Made by a program: the position numbers and the translations under genes
DNA from: JAGQSZ01 sp049647585
Lineage (GTDB): Bacteria > Actinomycetota > Acidimicrobiia > Acidimicrobiales > Microtrichaceae
DNA length: 64,000 bases
Direction of reading: 5' to 3'
Assembly (NCBI GenBank): GCA_049647585.1
Contig: JBARXY010000049.1
Coordinates: 1-64,000 of the forward strand
In this document: one piece after another, positions 7,057-15,404 of the stretch
Position numbering within the stretch: the first letter of the stretch is position 1
Layout: each line of letters begins with the position of its first letter
Notes under the pieces: generated by a model
The model's database searches: none
What the model saw: the letters and a program-made list of their open reading frames with translations, nothing else
Told to the model about the DNA's origin: nothing

Positions 7057-8931
7057 TCACACGATCTTGGTCCCCCGGGTCAAGCAGGATGCGATCGCGA
7101 GGTCCAACCACCAGTTCAGCAGGCCGCCGGAGGGATCCAACCCGTGGGCGTGACACATCGCTGTTCCCAACTCCGCAAGCGCCTCCGCACGTTCGAGCGC
7201 GTCCGACTCTGCGACCCTGCGTGCTGCGACTGCGCCGGTTTCCCACCATGCAATGTCGATCGGCAGTTCGAGCTCCAGTACTGAGCGTGCCGACAGCCTC
7301 AGCGCTCCACCGGAGAGTCCTGTTCCCAGGTGACGACCAAGAGCGTCGGCCGCAACCGAGGGCGCGCTCAGCGCCGCCACCAGCCACCAGAGGTCGATTT
7401 CTCCATGACTCGGGTTGCCCAGCTCACCGGTCAGCTTTGCTTGCCACCCCGGTGTCGGCTCCACGCTGATGACAGGAGTTACCGGAACACAGTCGCCGGC
7501 CTGATCCACTGCGGCTTCGATGATTCGCGTCTGGGTGGCGACGAGGACCTTGGGAACGAGGCGTTCAGATGCCCAACGGTGGATCGGAGCGTTCGCGCCC
7601 TTCAGCGCATCCATGTCGAGTTCGGGTACGAGCCTGCTGACACCGCCGAGGCGCCTTCGTCTCGTCCCCCACGTCATGTGGCATGGGTCGATCATCCCGA
7701 CGGTGATCAGACGCGGCCTCGCAGGGCCCCGATCGTCCGGGCGGTCGGCACCTCCGTATCCGGAATTGCTCCAAGTCAGCTCTCCATCCGAGTCGGGGCC
7801 CGCATCGATCGGCGGATGCTCCACGCATGCAGCGACGAGCGCATAGAACTCGTCGCGAAATCCTGCGGTTGCCCCGGCAATGTCGCCGACGCGCATTCCT
7901 CCGGTTCGCCCAACTACTGGCAGACCGACGGCACCCGCGAAGATCGGCCCCCATGAGTCCGTCGGATTCGGTCGCGGAACCCGGGTTCGAACTGCCTTGT
8001 CGATCCCTTCACCGTCCCCACCCCAGATCACATCGACAGTCTCCCCGGCGACTCTCCCCCGGTCGCCATGCAACCCCTCGGGAGTCCCACTGTCGGTAGT
8101 CCCACTGTCGGCAGTGCCCCCGGGCGATATGGCGCTTGCGGCCTTCGGCGCTTGGACTGTGACCGCACAGACCCTGACTGCCGCGTCGAAGAAACTCGCG
8201 TCGCTTGACCAGACTTCGAGCAGCGACATCGATTCCAACAACGTGTCACGAACGCCGGTTGTGTCCCGCGACGAGAGGAACGACTGGGGTTGGATCATGG
8301 TCGCCACTCCCCCGTCGGCGAGGAGGTCGACCGAACCCAACATGATCAGGGACGCGGTGTCGGCATAGGTACCGACCGCACCGAAACGCTCTCGGAGCGC
8401 TGCAGTGACAGCCGCTGAACGAGTTGTCCGGGCGCGCAATTGGTTCAGAAACGGCGGGTTGCCGACGATCACGTCGAACCCGTCCAGAGCCCTCCAGACC
8501 TTTGGGGCTCCGGCCAGGAAGTCGGCTTGGATCAGGCCCGGGACCGACAGTTCGCGACAGTCCCGACCCGTTCGTTCCTGCGCCCAGCCGACCAGAACCC
8601 GGCGGGCGAGTTCGAGGGCCTCGGCGTCGATGTCCGCTCCATGAAGTCGCTCCTGGACTATCTCGATCGGATCGACGCCCACCTCCGCCAGCGCCTCGGC
8701 GGCTGCGAGCAGAAAGGTCCCCCCGCCGCAGGTCGGGTCACAGACGCTCAGCGCAGGGCGATCCAATCGTGTAATCGCCCGACCGACAAGGAATCTCGCC
8801 AGCTCAAGTGGGGTGTAGTGGACCCCCCGTCGCTTACGGTCCTCGGTATGGAGCGAGGCCTGATAGTCAGCGACCTCCCGACGGGCACGGTCGCCAACCT
8901 CGGCTGGAAGATCAGGCGGTCGACCGGTCAA
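7057..8931 (-). CDS. Solitary N6-adenine DNA methyltransferase-like protein
   Basis: A 624-residue class I methyltransferase of the Eco57I/type IIG-like kind. RRGVHYTPLELARFLV precedes SAM motif I, which reads DPTCGGGTFLL (about residue 66) instead of the usual DPACGSG. Catalytic motif IV is NPPF at 158-161 in FDVIVGNPPFLNQL. The C-terminal half would hold target recognition. No endonuclease gene is adjacent and no nuclease motif is seen. The frame is open to 9024, but that start would overlap the helicase gene by 86 bases. TTG at 8931, 5 bases past the helicase stop with a GCAGG behind it, is preferred; confidence in the start is low. A short TADSGTTDSGT repeat lies in the middle. Confidence 0.75.
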   Translation of the reverse strand: MTGRPPDLPAEVGDRARREVADYQASLHTEDRKRRGVHYTPLELARFLVGRAITRLDRPALSVCDPTCGGGTFLLAAAEALAEVGVDPIEIVQERLHGADIDAEALELARRVLVGWAQERTGRDCRELSVPGLIQADFLAGAPKVWRALDGFDVIVGNPPFLNQLRARTTRSAAVTAALRERFGAVGTYADTASLIMLGSVDLLADGGVATMIQPQSFLSSRDTTGVRDTLLESMSLLEVWSSDASFFDAAVRVCAVTVQAPKAASAISPGGTADSGTTDSGTPEGLHGDRGRVAGETVDVIWGGDGEGIDKAVRTRVPRPNPTDSWGPIFAGAVGLPVVGRTGGMRVGDIAGATAGFRDEFYALVAACVEHPPIDAGPDSDGELTWSNSGYGGADRPDDRGPARPRLITVGMIDPCHMTWGTRRRRLGGVSRLVPELDMDALKGANAPIHRWASERLVPKVLVATQTRIIEAAVDQAGDCVPVTPVISVEPTPGWQAKLTGELGNPSHGEIDLWWLVAALSAPSVAADALGRHLGTGLSGGALRLSARSVLELELPIDIAWWETGAVAARRVAESDALERAEALAELGTAMCHAHGLDPSGGLLNWWLDLAIASCLTRGTKIV

Positions 8932-8938
8932 GGGCCTG

Positions 8939-10099
8939 CTACTGGGCAGTCGGATCCCACTTGACCAGGTCTCCGAGGCGAGGATCATTCGAGAACATCT
9001 CAACGATCGGAATATCGAGTCCAAGGCGCTTCTGGAGGCGCTTGACCTCGAGCTCCTGGTTCCACATCACCAACGAGACCACCAGACCCGATTCGCCGGC
9101 GCGGGCGGTACGGCCGGAGCGGTGGAGGTAGCTCTTGTGATCGGCCGGAGGGTCGTAATGGATGACGGTGTCGACTTCATCGACGTGGATTCCCCGAGCC
9201 GCAACATCGGTTGCCACAAGCGCGTCCAGCTTGCCCGATGAGAACGACGCGAGAGCCTTCTCACGCATGTTCTGGCGCAGGTCTCCGTGGATTGGACCTG
9301 CTGAAACGTCAAGGTCTGTCAACCGGTCGACCAGACGATCGGCACCATGCTTGGTATTCGAGAAGATCATCGTCCGTCTGCCGGCCTTGACGATCGCGGC
9401 CGCGACCTTGGCCTTGTCCATTTCGTGGACCGTGATGAACCTGTGGGTCATCTGCTCGACGGTCACGCCCTTGGACTCGACGATGTGACGTGATGGGTCG
9501 TGCTGATAGCGCCGAACGAGGCTGTCGACTGCGCCGTCGAGGGTCGCCGAGAAAAGCAATGTCTGTCGACCGTCCTTGACGTTGCGCAGGATCCACTCGA
9601 CCTGGGGGAGGAAACCCATGTCTGCCATGCGATCCGCCTCGTCGATTATGACGTGGGTGACATCGTCCACCGAGAGGTCGCCACGTTCGATGAGGTCGAT
9701 CGCCCTCCCCGGTGTGCAGATCGCCAGATCCACACCTGACTTGAGAGCCTTGATCTGCTTGTCGATCGGGTCCCCGCCATAGATGGCGACGATCCTCACT
9801 CCCCGCGCGTGGGCCAATGGGAGTAGTTCGTCGCGAACCTGAGTGGCCAGCTCCCGGGTGGGTACTAGTGCGATTCCGGTTGGTTTGCCAGGCTTCGCCT
9901 TGGGAAGGATCTGCAGCATCGGCAATCCGAACGCCAGCGTCTTACCCGATCCGGTCTTCGCCTTCCCACAGACGTCTCGACCGGCAAGGATGTCGGGGAT
10001 CGTCATCTCCTGAATGGGAAAAGCCGTAGCAATTCCCTTTTCAGCAAGTGCGTGGCAAATGTCGTCAGCTACGCCGAGTTCTTGAAAGGTCTTCGTCAT
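8939..10099 (-). CDS. DEAD-box ATP-dependent RNA helicase
   Basis: A 386-residue two-RecA-domain helicase with the Q motif (FPIQEMTIP, about 27-35), Walker A AKTGSGKT (47-54), PTRELATQV, DEAD in VIIDEADRMADMGF, SAT in LLFSATLDG, and motif VI HRSGRTARAG. It unwinds short RNA duplexes in ribosome assembly or mRNA decay. The C-terminus is short, ending soon after the core with no basic RNA-binding tail, unlike CsdA/DeaD or long RhlE proteins. It is divergent from the serine hydrolase at 10179 and is followed by the methyltransferase gene, probably co-transcribed. Confidence 0.92.
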   Translation of the reverse strand: MTKTFQELGVADDICHALAEKGIATAFPIQEMTIPDILAGRDVCGKAKTGSGKTLAFGLPMLQILPKAKPGKPTGIALVPTRELATQVRDELLPLAHARGVRIVAIYGGDPIDKQIKALKSGVDLAICTPGRAIDLIERGDLSVDDVTHVIIDEADRMADMGFLPQVEWILRNVKDGRQTLLFSATLDGAVDSLVRRYQHDPSRHIVESKGVTVEQMTHRFITVHEMDKAKVAAAIVKAGRRTMIFSNTKHGADRLVDRLTDLDVSAGPIHGDLRQNMREKALASFSSGKLDALVATDVAARGIHVDEVDTVIHYDPPADHKSYLHRSGRTARAGESGLVVSLVMWNQELEVKRLQKRLGLDIPIVEMFSNDPRLGDLVKWDPTAQ

Positions 10100-10178
10100 G
10101 TCCTCTTCAGAGTGTTCGTATTGTTCGTGAGGCTACCGTTCAATCACCGTTGGCCCGTAGTCGGAGCTTGGAACCAAC

Positions 10179-11036
10179 ATGACTGATCACCCATTTTCAC
10201 GCAGAACTTCGTCCATCGCGGACCGTCTGGACGAGACCGCCAGTTGGGCGTCGGGTTCTACAGCGGCCGCTGTTTTCGACCGCGACGGAGTCGTCGCAAC
10301 CCACGGAATTCAGGGATTGAGCTTCGCTCTCGCGTCAATCACGAAGCTCGTCACCGCTCTGACGACTCTCGTGGCCGTCGAGGAAGGCACCTTGTCGCTG
10401 GGGGAACCCCTCGGTCCCGATGGTTCGACTGTTCGGCACGTACTTGCCCACGCCGGTGGGTTCGCCTTCGACGGCACAGAGATCATCGCCAAGCCCGGTA
10501 CCAGGCGCATCTACTCCAACACCGGTTACGAGGTTCTGGCCGAACACCTGGCCAAGCGAGCCGGAATCCCGTTTGTCGAGTACATGAGTGAAGCTGTCCT
10601 GGCGCCACTTGGCATGAAGTCCACGAGGCTGACCGGAACTCCCGCGGCGGGTCTGAACTCGACGATCCTCGATGTCTGTCGCCTTGGTGGCGAGTTGATG
10701 AACCCGACCTTGATCGACGTCTCGACATGGCAGGACGCGATCAGTGTCCAGTTCCCTGATCTTTCGGGAATACTGCCGGGGTGGGGTCTCCAGGAGCCCT
10801 GCGCCTGGGGCCTTGGTCCCGAGTTGAAGGGGAACAAGGATCCACATTGGATGGGATCGACAGCGCCGCCATGGACACTTGGGCACTTCGGTGGCTCAGG
10901 AACCTTCCTGTGGGTCGACCCCGTCGCGGGCATCGGTTGCGCCGTGCTCACCGAGCATGCTTTCGATGAGTGGGCCGTCCGCGTCTGGCCCGACTTCTCG
11001 GACAAGATCCGGGCTCTCATGGTCGCCGGAAACTGA
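10179..11036 (+). CDS. Beta-lactamase-family serine hydrolase
   Basis: A 285-residue penicillin-binding-protein/class C-like hydrolase. SxxK is S53-I-T-K56, the second motif is Y112-S-N114, and the third is H236-F-G-G-S-G. No signal peptide is apparent, so it is likely cytoplasmic; such proteins are usually esterases or peptidases rather than antibiotic-resistance enzymes. The last 141 bases overlap the end of lgt on the opposite strand. Substrate unknown. Confidence 0.82.
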   Translation: MTDHPFSRRTSSIADRLDETASWASGSTAAAVFDRDGVVATHGIQGLSFALASITKLVTALTTLVAVEEGTLSLGEPLGPDGSTVRHVLAHAGGFAFDGTEIIAKPGTRRIYSNTGYEVLAEHLAKRAGIPFVEYMSEAVLAPLGMKSTRLTGTPAAGLNSTILDVCRLGGELMNPTLIDVSTWQDAISVQFPDLSGILPGWGLQEPCAWGLGPELKGNKDPHWMGSTAPPWTLGHFGGSGTFLWVDPVAGIGCAVLTEHAFDEWAVRVWPDFSDKIRALMVAGN

Positions 11037-11933
11037 CCCTGCTGTGGCGGCATCCGAGGTTTCAGTTTCAGGCTTGGCCGCCAGATTGCCCTGGGGGTCG
11101 CCACCTGCCCGAAGCTCCTCGGTTGCGGCTCGATCGACCGGACTTCCCCGCCAGAACAGCCAGACCAGACCGCCGATGATCGCCAGACCCGAGGTCCAGG
11201 TGTTGACCCGAAGCCCCAGAATTTCGTTGGCGACATCGATCCGCAGCGACTCGACCCAGAGCCGACCGAGGCCGTAGCCGAGGATGTAAACCGCGAACCA
11301 GCGACCAGGTTTGAGCACGATTTTGCGGCTCAACAGCACTATCAGACCGGCCAACGAGAAGTTCCAGAGCGATTCGTAGAGGAACGTGGGGTGGAACAGC
11401 GTGTCGGCTGCGAACCCGTCAGGCACGTACTTCGGGTCGACCTGGAGCCCCCAGGGCAGCTTGGTCGGTCCGCCGAACAACTCCTGGTTGAAGTAGTTGC
11501 CGAAACGACCTATCGCCTGCGCGATCGGCAGTGCAGGAGCCGTCACATCGGCCATTGCCCGCCAGTTCATCTTGTAGCGACGCGCCATGAACAGGGCGGC
11601 CAATGCACCTGCCAAAACACCGCCCGGGATACCCAGCCCGCCGTTCCAGATGTAGAAGGCGTTGGGCCACCAGCGCCCGTTGGAATACAGATCCGGGAAG
11701 TCGGTGATGACGTGGTAGAGACGGGCACCCAGGAGCCCGGCGGGTATTGCGATGATCGCCACCGACGTGATGTCGTCGGGGTCTCCGCCCAACTTTCCCC
11801 ACCGCCGGCGAGCCAGCGACACCGAGGCCACGACTCCGAGGGCTATGCACAGTCCGTAGATGTGCAGGCTCAACGGGCCGATAGACAACAAGTTGCTGGG
11901 CGGGGCGGGAATGCTCGATAGCAGCGTCAACAT
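10896..11933 (-). CDS. lgt: Prolipoprotein diacylglyceryl transferase
   Basis: A 345-residue integral membrane enzyme that moves diacylglycerol from phosphatidylglycerol to the lipobox cysteine of prolipoproteins. The Lgt signature GRFGNYFNQELFG is at 142-154, and HIYGLCIALG with following hydrophobic segments matches the family N-terminus. After about residue 270 comes a hydrophilic tail (GNLAAKPETETSDAATAGS onward) typical of actinobacterial Lgt but here partly antisense to the serine hydrolase. The gene directly downstream of a predicted lipoprotein gene (11942-12727) is 9 bases away. Confidence 0.94.
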   Translation of the reverse strand: MLTLLSSIPAPPSNLLSIGPLSLHIYGLCIALGVVASVSLARRRWGKLGGDPDDITSVAIIAIPAGLLGARLYHVITDFPDLYSNGRWWPNAFYIWNGGLGIPGGVLAGALAALFMARRYKMNWRAMADVTAPALPIAQAIGRFGNYFNQELFGGPTKLPWGLQVDPKYVPDGFAADTLFHPTFLYESLWNFSLAGLIVLLSRKIVLKPGRWFAVYILGYGLGRLWVESLRIDVANEILGLRVNTWTSGLAIIGGLVWLFWRGSPVDRAATEELRAGGDPQGNLAAKPETETSDAATAGSVSGDHESPDLVREVGPDADGPLIESMLGEHGATDARDGVDPQEGS

Positions 11934-11941
11934 CAGGAACC

Positions 11942-12727
11942 TCAGTTACCGTCAACCGTTGTCGACGTGGCCACGTCCGCGCTGGGACGGTCATCAGCAT
12001 ATGCAGAAGACCGTGACCCCGGCGGCGCCGAAGAGTCGATCAGACCCTCGTCACTTCCCGGAACCGTGAGGTTGGGCCAGTTCAGGTCGTTGGCATTGAT
12101 GCAGACCTGGGAGCCGGTAGATAGCGCGGACGCGAGCGCTGCGTCAGAGGCGAAGGGATTGACCGCCTCGCCGAAGATCCACGCCTTGACGAACTGGGGC
12201 AGCAGACCCTTGGTGGAAATGACCTGGCTGAGACAGGTGGCGGCGCGGGTACGGATCCGGCCGTCGCCGAAGAGAAGTGCGGCCAACGCCTCCTGCATGT
12301 CGACACAGCGGCTGAACTCATCGACCACCGCATTGCGTTCGTCTGTGCTGAGCGCCACGTCGTTGAGGGACGCGCCAGGGGTATCGACCCTGTAGCCGAG
12401 GTCGGAAATGCGCTGCGCTCCGATTCGATCGACGATTGCAGTGGCAGCGCACTTGGCCTCCTTCTTGCTGGGAGACCAGTAGTCCTGATCGAGTGGCGCC
12501 ACCGCGAAGTCATAGGTGAGCCCTTCAATCAGTAGGGCCTTGGGGACGTTCGTTGTCGGAAACACCGGCGGCTTCGTGTCGCCCTCGATCAGGTGGGTAG
12601 CTCCCTTGACCGTCGAGGTATCGGTGGAACGCCTCGGAACACATGAGGTGACGAGTCCTGCGACCACGAACGCGGCAATGACGAGAACAGCCACGGGTAG
12701 ACCTCGCGAGTTCCGTCGAAAACTCAT
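11942..12727 (-). CDS. Predicted lipoprotein, unknown function
   Basis: A 261-residue protein with a basic N-terminus, hydrophobic stretch and lipobox LVTSC (Cys29), so it should be lipidated and outside the membrane. The mature part has four further cysteines that could pair (AKCAATAIV, SRCVDM, ATCLSQV, QVCINAND) and a helical look with repeated 'FGDG' and 'FGEA' segments. The ATG at 12727 overlaps the upstream stop (ATGA), which decides the start against an in-frame codon at 12757. It lies just before lgt, whose product would modify it. No family recognised. Confidence 0.72.
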   Translation of the reverse strand: MSFRRNSRGLPVAVLVIAAFVVAGLVTSCVPRRSTDTSTVKGATHLIEGDTKPPVFPTTNVPKALLIEGLTYDFAVAPLDQDYWSPSKKEAKCAATAIVDRIGAQRISDLGYRVDTPGASLNDVALSTDERNAVVDEFSRCVDMQEALAALLFGDGRIRTRAATCLSQVISTKGLLPQFVKAWIFGEAVNPFASDAALASALSTGSQVCINANDLNWPNLTVPGSDEGLIDSSAPPGSRSSAYADDRPSADVATSTTVDGN

Positions 12728-13311
12728 GGGCGCGAGGGTAGCGCCGCGTTGAGACATTCCATCCAGCGGTCGATGGCGGTCTCAGCGGCCAACTGCTCGG
12801 GTTCCCCGTCCGGCTTGGCGGCGACGGTGCCAGAGACGCTGATGGCCCGTAGATCGCTCAGGTCCGGAACCAGGAGTACCAGATCGACGCGGTCGGCTTC
12901 GGACGTGACCACCACCGAGGCTGCGCCACGGAGCAGAAACGATTCAAGCCTCGAGATGCGGGCTCCACCGATCCACCGTGCAGGTTCGGACCAGAGAGCA
13001 AGCACCCGTTGGGGCGTCCGACCTGCGGCTCTGGCGACCCCGGCAGTTGCCAGCCCCCGCAGCAGGACGACGTCGGCCCATGCCTGCTCGGTTCTGAACT
13101 GGCCGACTGCTGTGAAGGACCGCCGGTTGGGTGCCATCACGGGAATGGTCGTCGCTAGTTCGGAGTGCCTTCCGGGTGCGAGTGCCAACGTTCGCACCGC
13201 CCAACCGCGGCCGGTCAGGGCCTGGTGCAGTTGCAGTGAAGCGAGGTTTTCATCCGACGCCCCGGTGTCCGATAGGACCTGGAGCAACCGGGTGGGGCCG
13301 GCGTTGTTCAC
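12724..13311 (-). CDS. Half-length GT-B glycosyltransferase-like protein
   Basis: A 195-residue protein read from GTG at 13311 (GAAGG ribosome site just upstream). The frame continues to 13401 but that would run into carD. The sequence GPTRLLQVLSDTGASDENLASLQLHQALTGRGW resembles the opening of family 4 glycosyltransferases, where the N-terminal Rossmann domain recognises the acceptor. Later segments (SEPARWIGGARISRLESFLLRGAASVVVTSEADRVDL) match the end of that domain. The C-terminal nucleotide-sugar-binding half with its E-x7-E motif is absent. It may be a remnant or a non-catalytic derivative. It is translationally coupled to the lipoprotein downstream. Confidence 0.5.
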   Translation of the reverse strand: MNNAGPTRLLQVLSDTGASDENLASLQLHQALTGRGWAVRTLALAPGRHSELATTIPVMAPNRRSFTAVGQFRTEQAWADVVLLRGLATAGVARAAGRTPQRVLALWSEPARWIGGARISRLESFLLRGAASVVVTSEADRVDLVLLVPDLSDLRAISVSGTVAAKPDGEPEQLAAETAIDRWMECLNAALPSRP

Positions 13312-13351
13312 AACACCTTCGGTCGAGGTCGAGCAGCCAAATGCCCTCAGA

Positions 13352-13831
13352 TCAGGCGAGCTGGGCTTCGACCTTGGCCAGAGCGTCATCCTCGCTGACA
13401 TCCAAGGCGAAGCTCAGTTCGGAGACGAGCACACTGCGAGCCTTGACGAACATCGACTTCTCACCAGCCGACAGCCCCTTGGACTGGTCACGCAACGCGA
13501 GGTTACGGACGACCTCGGCGACCTGGTACACGTCACCGGATTTCAGCTTTTCCTGGTGATTCTTGAAACGTCGACTCCAGTTTGCGGGCTCGCGGATGTC
13601 CTTCTTCGACAGCAGCTCGAACAGATCCTGGACCTCTTCTGAACCGATCGGGGGGCGCATGCCGACGTCGTCGGCCTTGTCGACCGGGACCGAGAGGGTC
13701 AACTCGCCGTGGGCCATTTCGAGCACCAGGTATTCCTTGGTGCCACCATCGATCTTGCGCTTCTCGCGCTTGACGATAATTGCAGCCCCGTGGTGCGGGT
13801 AAACAACACGGTCACCAACATCAAATGCCAC
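13352..13831 (-). CDS. carD: CarD-family transcription regulator
   Basis: A 159-residue CarD protein, which binds RNA polymerase beta lobe and the upstream edge of the transcription bubble to stabilise open complexes. The CarD/TRCF RNA-polymerase-interaction domain occupies about residues 1-70 (FDVGDRVVYPHHGAAIIVKREKRKI, LTLSVPVDKADDVGMRPPIG). The C-terminal helical DNA-binding part includes PANWSRRFKNHQEKLKSGD. Length and architecture match actinobacterial CarD. The gene is followed on the same strand by the glycosyltransferase-like gene, which starts 41 bases beyond its stop. Confidence 0.94.
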   Translation of the reverse strand: MAFDVGDRVVYPHHGAAIIVKREKRKIDGGTKEYLVLEMAHGELTLSVPVDKADDVGMRPPIGSEEVQDLFELLSKKDIREPANWSRRFKNHQEKLKSGDVYQVAEVVRNLALRDQSKGLSAGEKSMFVKARSVLVSELSFALDVSEDDALAKVEAQLA

Positions 13832-13926
13832 TGTCGATCCCTCACAACTGATTTCGCGGATGCAGATTGGAGCCCCGCCGTCTGCTTGAAGCGGATTCGG
13901 GGGACGGACAATCCTACCAGAGCTGG

Positions 13927-14418
13927 TCAGCCTGTCAGACCCGCACTGCTTTCACGGGCGGCCGAGGCGAGAAGAGGCTGGGTCAATAGCCATTCAGGAT
14001 CACCGGGGACGCTCGGGTAGACGCCATCCGCGTCCGGCCACAGGAGCTGGATCGTGTCCGGCCAACGCTGTCCCCAGCCCAACATCACTTCACGTCCCAG
14101 ATCGAACCAGGCTCCCCTGGCAAGCCAGAGTTCGTCGACCGTGCAGGCTTCAAGGACGAACGAGTCAGCAGCTTCGATGCGGTCATCGGGAGAGATCTTC
14201 AGGCCCTCGGCGACAGCCCGGCCGAGCATGTCGACCACCATTCCGGCAACCGAGGCCTCGAGTCCGACTATCAGGAGTTCGGGATGACCATATGAGAGTG
14301 TCAACCCGATCGAGTACGCCCAGTCACATGAAGACTGGTCTGCGACGAGGGCCGCAACGTTGAATTCCCCGTCCCGGATGTCGCTCCGGAGCTGTTCGAT
14401 GACCTCTGAAGTTCCCAC
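13927..14418 (-). CDS. DUF4262-like protein
   Basis: A 163-residue protein with WAYSIGLTLSYGHPELLIVGLE (about residues 33-54), which resembles the opening of DUF4262 proteins, where a short strand W-x-Y-S/T-x-G-L precedes hPElii.G. No signal peptide or membrane segment. Function unknown. It is monocistronic as far as can be seen, 95 bases upstream of carD in the same direction. Confidence 0.6.
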   Translation of the reverse strand: MGTSEVIEQLRSDIRDGEFNVAALVADQSSCDWAYSIGLTLSYGHPELLIVGLEASVAGMVVDMLGRAVAEGLKISPDDRIEAADSFVLEACTVDELWLARGAWFDLGREVMLGWGQRWPDTIQLLWPDADGVYPSVPGDPEWLLTQPLLASAARESSAGLTG

Positions 14419-14728
14419 ACCATCATGGATAGGGGCTCACGACCCGGGTTCCATGGGCCCTTCGATTCATCGATACAGGGCCATAGTCCCATTGACCACG
14501 AACTTCAGGTCATTTCAGGCTGCTTCATTCCGTTATTGCTTGCCAAAGCAACTTCGTTGACCAACAAGCGCTGACACCACGGAGACGGGACGGACGGCCT
14601 GGCTGCCCCACTGGACTGGTGCTCCAGGTAGGCCGGGCATTTCGGATTTCTTCGCTCTTGTGACCACCTGCTTATGGCAAGTTCTGGTCCAGCGGTCTGA
14701 ACCTGGTCGCCGTAAGCCGATTTCGTAG
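14419..14728. other. Gene-free stretch, 310 bases
   Basis: The stretch lies between the start of the DUF4262-like gene and the toxin-like gene. I see no tRNA, riboswitch core, repeat or convincing coding frame. It is noticeably less GC-rich in the middle (around 14500-14560) and should hold the promoter of the minus-strand gene. Confidence 0.4.
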
Positions 14729-14743
14729 TACAATATGTTGGTG
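14729..14743 (+). promoter_or_regulatory. Candidate promoter giving a leaderless toxin-like mRNA
   Basis: TACAAT at 14729-14734 is a good match to a -10 hexamer, and the GTG start codon of the next gene begins 9 bases after it, where transcription would start. The transcript would therefore be leaderless, which is common in actinobacteria. The -35 region is weak. Confidence 0.5.
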
Positions 14744-14982
14744 TGGAGGTCCACCCATCTGCCCGCAAGCACAGCATCGCTGATGACGACATCCTTCATG
14801 CCGTCGAATACTCGATGGTCGCTGACGACATCGGCGAAGGCCCGGACCGATGGCTCGTCATCGGCCCCGACCGCGCCGCACACCTCCTCGAGATCATCGT
14901 CGTTGTCTCAGCCGAAGGCGATGAACTGATAATCCACGCCATGCCCCTCAGGGCCACGTACCGGAAGCTGCTCAACCCATGA
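14743..14982 (+). CDS. Toxin-like small protein of a toxin-antitoxin-like pair
   Basis: A 79-residue protein: HPSARKHSIADDDILHAVEY, then RWLVIGPDRAAHLLEIIVVV, then DELIIHAMPLRATYRKLL. The pattern of a helix followed by three strands with a basic C-terminal helix recalls BrnT-like RNase toxins, though the match is loose. It overlaps the downstream ribbon-helix-helix gene by four bases (ATGA), the usual coupling of such modules. Starts at GTG with no ribosome site, consistent with leaderless translation. Confidence 0.6.
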   Translation: MEVHPSARKHSIADDDILHAVEYSMVADDIGEGPDRWLVIGPDRAAHLLEIIVVVSAEGDELIIHAMPLRATYRKLLNP

Positions 14983-15263
14983 CCAAACAAACATACGGAC
15001 ACACCACCTCGGGAACACCTATCGATGACGACCTCATCGATAAACTGGCCGGCGAAGCCGAGGCGGGCTACGACGTCAACGAGATCATCGCCCGGCGCGG
15101 TACTCGCGGCCGCCCGCGGCTCGGTTCAGAGCCCTCAACCGTTGAGTCTGTCCGACTCGACCCAGAGCTCAAGGAACGACTCGTACGCCGAGCCGAAGAC
15201 GACGGCGTCCCCGTCTCCGAGGTGATCCGCCAGGCCCTACGGCAACACCTCGAAGCAAGCTGA
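14979..15263 (+). CDS. Ribbon-helix-helix (CopG-like) antitoxin-like protein
   Basis: A 94-residue protein. The C-terminal part, VESVRLDPELKERLVRRAEDDGVPVSEVIRQALRQHL, has the strand-helix-helix pattern of CopG/Arc DNA-binding dimers. The N-terminal part, IDDDLIDKLAGEAEAGYDVNEIIARRGTRGRPRLG, probably contacts the partner. In such modules this protein neutralises the toxin and represses the promoter. It is coupled to the preceding gene and is convergent with nrdJ. Confidence 0.75.
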   Translation: MTKQTYGHTTSGTPIDDDLIDKLAGEAEAGYDVNEIIARRGTRGRPRLGSEPSTVESVRLDPELKERLVRRAEDDGVPVSEVIRQALRQHLEAS

Positions 15264-15404
15264 AGCCACTCCAACCGCAACAATTCTGGGGCTCCGGTGT
15301 AACCGGCGTTCGGGGGCTAGGGCGGTGCACAATGTTTGCGTGTGAGCGTCCCCGACGCGAGGCCTGGGTGTCCGACGGGGTCTACACGTGAACTGCCTCG
15401 CCCG

